From Candidatus Syntropharchaeum butanivorans (GTDB taxonomy: Archaea > Halobacteriota > Syntropharchaeia > Syntropharchaeales > Syntropharchaeaceae), in the NCBI GenBank assembly GCA_001766825.1, contig LYOR01000005.1:41974-105973 (forward strand): DNA of 64,000 nucleotides. The letters run 5' to 3'. Both the position numbers and the translations under genes were made by a program. Shown here in pieces: positions 59,463-64,000 of the stretch. The first letter of the stretch is position 1. Each line of letters starts with the position of its first letter. The notes under the pieces are model-generated. The model was not told the origin of the DNA. It made no database searches and worked only from the letters and a program-made list of their open reading frames with translations.

Positions 59463-60794
59463 ATGAGAAAAGGCTCTGTAATTTTTGTGCTGCTGTTTTT
59501 GGTCCTTACCTTTATGGGATCCGCGGTAGCATCGGAGTGCACAGACTGCCACGAGAGCGTGACACCGAAGATCGTCGAGGACTTCAGGAGCGGTGCGATG
59601 GGTGATGATCTTGATTGCTCAAACTGCCATGGATCGGGGCATAATTCCGCCGATGATGTGGAGAATGTAAAATTCCCAACCCATGAGACCTGTGGTGCCT
59701 GTCACGATGTACAGGATACCCAGTATATGGAGGGTAAGCACAGTATCGCATGGGCCGCCATGCTTGCACCTCCCACGACCGGTGATCAGCCAAAAGAGTT
59801 AATGGAGGGTCAGAAGGGATGTGGAGGTTGCCACAAGATCGGAGCAAAGGATGAAACAGGGTGGGATGAGTACGAGTACGGTGTGGTGGGCTGTGATAAC
59901 TGCCATACACGACACAGTTTCTCTGTTGAGGAAGCGAGAAAGCCTGAAGCATGTCTGCCATGTCATCAGGGTTTTGACCACCCACAGTGGGAGATGTACT
60001 CAACATCGAAGCACGGTGTGATCTACCAGACAGAGGGTGATACATGGGACTGGAGCATACCGCTTGGTGAGGCAAATTACACCGCTCCAACGTGTCAGCT
60101 CTGCCACATGAAAGATGGAGATCACGCGGTGCTCACAAGCTGGGGATTTCTCGGTGTGAGGGTGGAGGAGCCCGATGAGGAATGGATGGCCGACCGGATA
60201 TCGATTCTGAAGGCGTATGGTGTGCTTGATGCAGATGGGAACCCCACGGAAAGGTTTGATCTTGTGAAGAACGCAAAGCTTGCGCGGCTTACGATGGATG
60301 AGTGGAATGCTGAAAGAGAGAAGATGATCGGAGTATGCAGCCAGTGCCATTCAGAGGAGTTTGCAAGGAACTCACTTGAAGAGAGCGACCATCTTCTGAG
60401 AGAGGCTGACAGGATCTATGCAGAATCGATCGAGACGGTTGCTGACCTTTATCGGGATGGAATTCTTCCAGAACCAGAATACGTGAATGAACTTCCGTCT
60501 TACCCATATCCGGATGTCCTGAGGTTCTATGATCAGGCAACGCCGATCGAGGAAGACCTCTGGCTCATGTGGATGGAGTACAGGATGCGGACATTCCAGG
60601 GCGCTTTCCATGCAAATCCGGACTACGCACAGTGGTACGGATGGGCACCGCTGAAGGAAACCGCTGTCAGGATCAGGGCAGAGGATCAGCGGCTCAGGAG
60701 TGAGGCGGAGGCTCATAAGACCCCCGGATTTGGAGCAGCTATCGCGATTGCCGCGATGCTTGGTGTGGTTTTCTATCTCAGAAGAAGGGGATAA
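59463..60794 (+). CDS. Octaheme cytochrome c, HAO-like, with PGF-CTERM anchor
   Basis: 443 residues with a signal peptide (GSVIFVLLFLVLTFMGSAVA) and eight CxxCH heme sites: CTDCH, CSNCH, CGACH, CGGCH, CDNCH, CLPCH, CQLCH and CSQCH. The C-terminal half (FQGAFHANPDYAQWYGWAPLKE) resembles hydroxylamine oxidoreductase-type octaheme cytochromes. The end, TPGFGAAIAIAAMLGVVFYL then RRRG, is a PGF-CTERM archaeosortase signal, so the mature protein sits outside the membrane, lipid-linked. It could move electrons to an outside acceptor or partner, or act on nitrogen or sulfur oxides. It follows CooS by 75 bases and has AAGGAGGTTAGAAT before the ATG. Confidence 0.9.
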   Translation: MRKGSVIFVLLFLVLTFMGSAVASECTDCHESVTPKIVEDFRSGAMGDDLDCSNCHGSGHNSADDVENVKFPTHETCGACHDVQDTQYMEGKHSIAWAAMLAPPTTGDQPKELMEGQKGCGGCHKIGAKDETGWDEYEYGVVGCDNCHTRHSFSVEEARKPEACLPCHQGFDHPQWEMYSTSKHGVIYQTEGDTWDWSIPLGEANYTAPTCQLCHMKDGDHAVLTSWGFLGVRVEEPDEEWMADRISILKAYGVLDADGNPTERFDLVKNAKLARLTMDEWNAEREKMIGVCSQCHSEEFARNSLEESDHLLREADRIYAESIETVADLYRDGILPEPEYVNELPSYPYPDVLRFYDQATPIEEDLWLMWMEYRMRTFQGAFHANPDYAQWYGWAPLKETAVRIRAEDQRLRSEAEAHKTPGFGAAIAIAAMLGVVFYLRRRG

Positions 60795-60799
60795 GTTAA

Positions 60800-60820
60800 T
60801 TACCCCTTTTCCTTTTTAAA
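60800..60820 (+). terminator. T-rich terminator after the cytochrome gene
   Basis: Two T-runs (CCCCTTTTCCTTTTTAA) directly after the stop of the cytochrome gene match the poly-T termination signals of archaea. No stable stem is seen. Confidence 0.35.
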
Positions 60821-60837
60821 ATATGGAGGTTTTAAGA

Positions 60838-61257
60838 ATGGAACCTGTAAACGAGAATAAGATTGGTATTGCAAAGGGAACTGAGCTTGAAAATGTTGTG
60901 AAGGCAAACTTCAAGGGTGAGGCGACCGAGGTTGTGCTTTATCTTGCGATGGCAAGGTGTGCACAGCGAGAAGGCTACCCTGAAATCGCAGAGGTCTTGA
61001 AGACGCTTGCCTTTGAAGAAGCAGCGCATGGAGCACGATTTGCCGAGCTTAATGGTGAGATCTCAACGAGCACAGAGGAGAATCTGAAATATATGCTTGA
61101 GGGCGAGCGGATGGCGAATAAGGAGAAGAGAGAGGCGGCTGTGAAGGCAAAGGAGCTTGGGCTTGATGAGCTTCATGATCTCTTTGATGAGTCTTCAAGG
61201 GATGAGGCAAGGCATGCAAGAGCTCTGGAGGGGCTGTTGAAGCGGTATTTTGGTTGA
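60838..61257 (+). CDS. Rubrerythrin-like diiron protein without rubredoxin domain
   Basis: 139 residues from the ATG at 60838, after GGAGGTTTTAAGA; an ATG at 60823 lies at the TATA-like region and is less likely. Two helix pairs carry E-x-x-H type ligands: [30 protein letters not shown] and [18 protein letters not shown]. Such proteins are non-heme diiron peroxidases that protect anaerobes from hydrogen peroxide. The C-terminal rubredoxin of classical rubrerythrin is absent, so electrons come from another donor. Confidence 0.88.
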   Translation: MEPVNENKIGIAKGTELENVVKANFKGEATEVVLYLAMARCAQREGYPEIAEVLKTLAFEEAAHGARFAELNGEISTSTEENLKYMLEGERMANKEKREAAVKAKELGLDELHDLFDESSRDEARHARALEGLLKRYFG

Positions 61258-61266
61258 TAGATCAAC

Positions 61267-61596
61267 ATGAAGATTGCAGTGGTTAGATGCGAGATCGTGT
61301 CTGAGGTATGCCCCGGTGTTGGCTGCTTCAAGGCATTCAATGAGCGGAGAGCGTATTTCAAAGATTATGGAGATGATGCCGAGATCGTGGGCTTCTTCAC
61401 CTGTGGCGGGTGCTCTGGCAGGCGGGTTATGAGGCTGGTCGATAGCCTGAAGAGGTACGGGGTCGATGTAATCCATCTTGGGTCCTGTATGACGATGGGT
61501 GAGCGAGAGGGATATCTCCCATGCCCGCATCTTGATACGATCAGGGCAGGTATCGAGTCAAAAGGGGTCAAGGTGGTATCAGGGACACATCATTAG
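61267..61596 (+). CDS. CGGC domain protein
   Basis: 109 residues. A CGGC motif (GFFTCGGCSGRRVMRLVDSL) near residue 46, SEVCPGVGCFKAFNERR near 15 and HLGSCMTMGEREGYLPCPHL near 70 match the CGGC family, small cysteine-rich proteins proposed to bind metal. The function is unknown. It lies 9 bases after the rubrerythrin-like gene and just before the truncated ferredoxin, a redox-stress neighbourhood. Confidence 0.85.
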   Translation: MKIAVVRCEIVSEVCPGVGCFKAFNERRAYFKDYGDDAEIVGFFTCGGCSGRRVMRLVDSLKRYGVDVIHLGSCMTMGEREGYLPCPHLDTIRAGIESKGVKVVSGTHH

Positions 61597-61613
61597 AGAA
61601 GAGGCTACTGAAT

Positions 61614-61736
61614 ATGGTAAAACGGCTCATCATAAAGATAGACGAGGAGAAATGTGATGGCTGTGGGAGTGACCTATCAGCTTCACCAGTACAAGTACAG
61701 TCTTGTGCCTGTAAATGCCCCATACTTCAGGAATGA
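61614..61736 (+). pseudogene. Ferredoxin gene truncated after the first cysteines
   Basis: The frame starts MVKRLIIKIDEEKCDGCG, the normal N-terminus of a small archaeal 2[4Fe-4S] ferredoxin-like protein, then departs from the family (SDLSASPVQVQ...) and stops after 40 codons. The break is near 61670, where AT content rises and codon use changes. The rest of the ferredoxin is not found in the next kilobase, so the gene looks cut by an insertion or deletion. Confidence 0.6.
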
Positions 61737-61869
61737 TATAGATGTTGGATACCGTACTTCCCCTTTGCCTATCCAAGCTTTCACTGTAGAGGTGAAGCGA
61801 TCAGGGAAGGAGATGTTAGTCAGGATTAGGATGAGAGAGGAGGTCGTGTGGATGAAATCTTATGCTTGA
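61657..61869 (+). CDS. Uncharacterised 70-residue protein at the start of the AT-rich insert
   Basis: 70 residues from the ATG at 61657, which uses a GAGGAG site inside the ferredoxin 5' end. It reads VTYQLHQYKYSLVPVNAPYF near the start and EVKRSGKEMLVRIRMREEVV toward the end. I recognise no family. The end is basic, with no membrane segment or cysteine. It overlaps the ferredoxin fragment in another frame, so it may be a fragment of a longer protein from the inserted DNA and not a working gene. Confidence 0.35.
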   Translation: MAVGVTYQLHQYKYSLVPVNAPYFRNDIDVGYRTSPLPIQAFTVEVKRSGKEMLVRIRMREEVVWMKSYA

Positions 61870-61893
61870 CAGATAGGTTAGGGAGGCAAATGA

Positions 61894-62133
61894 ATGTATA
61901 AGAATGAAAGAGAATTGCAAATGAAGTTAAAGGATTTTCTTAATTCCCTTGGATATATTGCTGTTGTAGATCCGTTAGACTACTACGATGTTATAGGTGT
62001 GAAATGCCCCAAGCCTTTGCTAGAAAAGCGTTTCAATATCACGGGATTAAATGAGCTAGCTTGTGGCTTTCTGGGTCATGCCACAATAATTGATTTATAT
62101 ACCACACATATTCTTTACGCAGGAAATAGGTGA
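61894..62133 (+). CDS. Uncharacterised 79-residue protein in the AT-rich insert
   Basis: 79 residues beginning MYKNERELQMKLKDFLNSLG, with a middle IGVKCPKPLLEKRFNITGLN and an end rich in hydrophobic and small residues (ACGFLGHATIIDLY). No known family. Codons are AT-rich, unlike the flanking genes. It overlaps the next gene by a few bases if that one starts at the GTG at 62130, and the two look like one inserted unit. GGGAGGCAA lies just upstream of the ATG. Confidence 0.5.
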   Translation: MYKNERELQMKLKDFLNSLGYIAVVDPLDYYDVIGVKCPKPLLEKRFNITGLNELACGFLGHATIIDLYTTHILYAGNR

Positions 62134-62138
62134 TTGAA

Positions 62139-62612
62139 ATGTACGCAAAAGGTCATGTGGGTTTAACTTTATTGATGCTCTCTCTGCTAATGTTTCCTTT
62201 TGGGGGTAATGAGAGCACTTTTTTATTAATCGCTCTTGCATCTGGAGTATCTACTCTTCCAGATATAGATTTAGAGTGGCAAAGAGAAGGGTTACCAGTT
62301 CATCATAGGGGTATAACACACAGTATACTATTTGCAATACTAATAGGCTCTTTACTGGGTGGGCTTTTTTACTATGGATATGAAAGCCTCCCATGGTTCG
62401 TTACAGGTTTTATGGGAGGTTTTCTTGGAATAGTAAGTCATCTAATAGGTGATTCTTTTACTTTTCATCCATTTAAACCACTTTGGCCATTTTCAGACAT
62501 TGAAGTTGCATTTGGATTGTGTAAGGCCAGCGATAAAAAAGTAAATGAGAATTTAATGGCAATTGGAGGATTTGCATTTATAGCTTACGCTTTAATCACA
62601 TTTGGGATTTGA
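62139..62612 (+). CDS. Membrane metal-dependent hydrolase-like protein (DUF457/YdjM type)
   Basis: 157 residues from the ATG at 62139, after GGTGATTGAA; a GTG at 62130 is in frame. Four hydrophobic segments and polar metal-type motifs LPDIDLEWQ and HHRGITHSILFA near residue 50, and HLIGDSFTFHPFKPLWPF near 110, match the DUF457 membrane hydrolase family. These are presumed zinc- or metal-dependent enzymes of unknown substrate. AT-rich codons and position beside a broken ferredoxin suggest transfer. Confidence 0.8.
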   Translation: MYAKGHVGLTLLMLSLLMFPFGGNESTFLLIALASGVSTLPDIDLEWQREGLPVHHRGITHSILFAILIGSLLGGLFYYGYESLPWFVTGFMGGFLGIVSHLIGDSFTFHPFKPLWPFSDIEVAFGLCKASDKKVNENLMAIGGFAFIAYALITFGI

Positions 62613-62693
62613 ATCTCGTATAGATGTGTTCAGATACCATGAAGAACCGAGGAGATCAGGGAAAGGAGAATCGTATAAAAGGATGGTGACACG

Positions 62694-63020
62694 ATGAAAG
62701 ACGAATCGATCAAATCAAGACCAATAAACCTTAAAGCCTTCATCGATTACTCCCCAGGCTCGATCGTGAGCAAGGCACTGATCGATAAGAAGGCAGGTAC
62801 GGTAACCCTCTTTGCATTTGACAGAGGTCAGGGTCTGAGCGAGCATTCAGCACCTTATGACGTACTTGTACAGATAATTGAAGGTGAGTCAGAGATCATA
62901 ATCGGTGGAGAGGCACATAGGGTCAGAGCGGGAGAGGTCATCATCATGCCAGCAGATGTCCCACATGCGGTGAAGGCGCCTGAGCAGTTCAAGATGCTTC
63001 TTGTGATGATACGCTCTTAA
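62694..63020 (+). CDS. Cupin-domain protein
   Basis: 108 residues forming one cupin barrel. SEHSAPYDVLVQIIEGESEIIIGGEAHRVRAG holds the first motif (His, Asp/Glu) and MPADVPHAVKAPEQFK the second histidine. Small single-domain cupins of this kind bind a metal; the substrate is unknown. GGTGACACG precedes the ATG. It follows the AT-rich insert and lies 15 bases before a DUF166 gene, so those two form an operon. Confidence 0.85.
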   Translation: MKDESIKSRPINLKAFIDYSPGSIVSKALIDKKAGTVTLFAFDRGQGLSEHSAPYDVLVQIIEGESEIIIGGEAHRVRAGEVIIMPADVPHAVKAPEQFKMLLVMIRS

Positions 63021-63035
63021 TAAGGAGATAACAAG

Positions 63036-63815
63036 ATGTTTTCAAGCAACCTAAAGCTTGTTGTAATCTACAGTGATCTCTTCGGTGATAAGCTCATAAG
63101 AAACCTTGTGAATACCTCAACCTTCTGTATATCTTGCGCTGAGGCATGCGATCACTGCAGGGAAGGTAAATTCAGCTTTGCAGAGAACATCGTTGGTGTA
63201 TTCAGGCTTCAGGATCCAGCAACGCTTCCCGAGTTTATCGAGGAAGGAATCGAGGCATATCTACCAGATAACATCCCTGATGCTGATCTTGCGATCGTCT
63301 CCGGTGTCCACAATGATATACTCTTTGAGCTTCCATATCTCCTTAAAGAGGCCGGAATTAAGGCGATGATCATACCGATTGAGGCCCCGAGCCGCCTCGG
63401 GATAGCCCAGGTTAAAGATATATGCAACGAGCTTGGGATTGAGGTTAAAGCCCCAAAGCCATTCTGTGAGCTTGAAGTGGATCCTGATACGCCGATAATC
63501 TCAAGGTTTATCGAGGAGTTCGGTATCGGACGACCGAAGCTCAGGGTTGAGCTCGATGGAGAGAGGATTACCCGTATAGAGGTTATAAGAAGTGCTCCAT
63601 GTGGCTGCACATGGTATATCGCAAAGCAGCTTCGCGGTGCTGAAATTTCAGATAGAAGAGAGCTTTGGAATCGTATCAGTGAAGCCCATCACTCCTATCC
63701 ATGTACCGCAAGTATGGAGCACGATCGGGAGCTTGGAGATACGATCCTGCATAAAGCGGGGTATATCGCAAGGGAGGCGGTTGAGAAGGGGATTGAGGAA
63801 AGAACAACTTTATAG
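63036..63815 (+). CDS. DUF166 family protein
   Basis: 259 residues. Cysteines CISCAEACDHCREG near residue 32 and SAPCGCTWYIAKQLRG near 190 are the family marks; the middle (VSGVHNDILFELPYLLKEAGIKAMIIPIE) is an alpha/beta fold. DUF166 proteins are widespread in methanogens, of unknown function, and have been loosely called thymidylate synthase-like without proof. AAGGAGATAACAAG precedes the ATG. It is complete and normal in length. Confidence 0.82.
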   Translation: MFSSNLKLVVIYSDLFGDKLIRNLVNTSTFCISCAEACDHCREGKFSFAENIVGVFRLQDPATLPEFIEEGIEAYLPDNIPDADLAIVSGVHNDILFELPYLLKEAGIKAMIIPIEAPSRLGIAQVKDICNELGIEVKAPKPFCELEVDPDTPIISRFIEEFGIGRPKLRVELDGERITRIEVIRSAPCGCTWYIAKQLRGAEISDRRELWNRISEAHHSYPCTASMEHDRELGDTILHKAGYIAREAVEKGIEERTTL

Positions 63816-63880
63816 CATTCGCAAATAATAGTTTTAGCAGGGGGTGGCTTTCTGTTTGATAATATTTTGCTCTTGTAACA

Positions 63881-64000
63881 TCATTGGTGTAAATTCACCT
63901 CCCACCTGATATTTACCTTTTTCATAATCTTTTCAGGAAACCTCTCATAATAACTTCTTTCACATATCCTCTTCATTACAAGACCTGCGAGATTCTCAGC
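63881..64000 (-). CDS. 3' end of an unidentified gene
   Basis: On the minus strand, the last 120 bases read without stops as 39 residues (AENLAGLVMKRICERSYYER ... KVNIRWEVNLHQ) and end at a TGA at 63881. The mix of charged and aromatic residues looks like a true protein end. The gene begins beyond the window. I cannot name the family from this fragment. Confidence 0.5.
   Translation of the reverse strand, partial: AENLAGLVMKRICERSYYERFPEKIMKKVNIRWEVNLHQ

Noticed and set aside
1..64000. tRNA, rRNA and CRISPR features
   Set aside because: No cloverleaf-like sequence with TTCRAAT, no rRNA segment and no regularly spaced short repeats were seen when reading both strands.

Overview
The window is chromosomal DNA from a euryarchaeon. 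It carries archaeal ribosomal protein operons (L31e/L39e; L3-L4-L23-L2-S19-L22-S3-L29-SUI1; S24e-S27ae), aIF6, ABCE1, Shine-Dalgarno sites of the GGAGGTGAT type and TATA boxes about 25 bases before starts. CofD (coenzyme F420), Ftr (formylmethanofuran:H4MPT formyltransferase) and AtwA (component A2 of the methyl-coenzyme M reductase activation system) place it among methanogen-type archaea. A mutase of the methylmalonyl-CoA mutase family, an acyl-CoA dehydrogenase, an octaheme cytochrome c with a PGF-CTERM tail and MtaA-like corrinoid methyltransferases fit an anaerobic alkane- or methane-oxidising relative (Syntrophoarchaeum / Alkanophagales / ANME-1 type) better than a classical methanogen. 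That placement is an inference. No rRNA, tRNA or CRISPR array was found. Layout: 0-0.8 kb, translation genes. 0.7-7.8 kb, a glycogen/alpha-glucan cluster (debranching enzyme, ribbon-helix-helix-like protein, two GT4 glycosyltransferases, two tandem small paralogs, GH57 amylase). 7.8-9.9 kb, two small DNA- or zinc-binding proteins and ilvD. 10-17.6 kb, the S10/spc-type ribosomal cluster, running straight into cofD, a radical SAM protein and a tRNA thiolation enzyme. 17.7-19.8 kb, a two-subunit acyl-CoA mutase. 19.9-25.2 kb, ftr, a roadblock/V4R-like pair, a thrombospondin-type-3 surface protein and an acyl-CoA dehydrogenase with an extra C-terminal domain. 25.3-28.8 kb, CcdA, a thioredoxin-like protein, NYN protein, UbiX, HTH regulator and radical SAM protein. 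28.9-41.5 kb, housekeeping genes (S24e, S27ae, AglJ-like, HisI, ABCE1, RuvB, NifU/SufC/SufB-like, UvrC, aspartate kinase, CBS protein, antiporter). The most unusual part is 41.7-53.0 kb. Two inverted copies of a ~315-bp sequence flank a nearly gap-free minus-strand gene train: a RACE-type corrinoid activator, an MtaA-like methyltransferase, a corrinoid protein, a second MtaA-like methyltransferase, a transglutaminase-fold protein, a CoA-disulfide-reductase-like flavoprotein, a DsrE-like sulfur carrier and AtwA. This reads as a corrinoid methyl- or alkyl-transfer module tied to MCR activation and thiol chemistry. 53.4-61.6 kb holds an alcohol dehydrogenase, a TrpD-like enzyme, bacterial-type CobT, an Lrp-type regulator with a cysteine-rich tail, and a divergent operon with a CO-dehydrogenase-like CooS in which a C-cluster cysteine is replaced by glutamate (as in hybrid-cluster proteins), followed by a HAO-like octaheme cytochrome, a rubrerythrin-like protein and a CGGC protein. 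An AT-rich insert at 61.67-62.65 kb appears to have cut a ferredoxin gene. The window ends with a cupin, a DUF166 protein and the 3' end of an unidentified gene. Three genes (7812, 23595 complement, 39299) look correctly placed but have no ATG/GTG/TTG in frame at the expected position. They imply AUA/AUC/AUU initiation, or one-base frameshifts.
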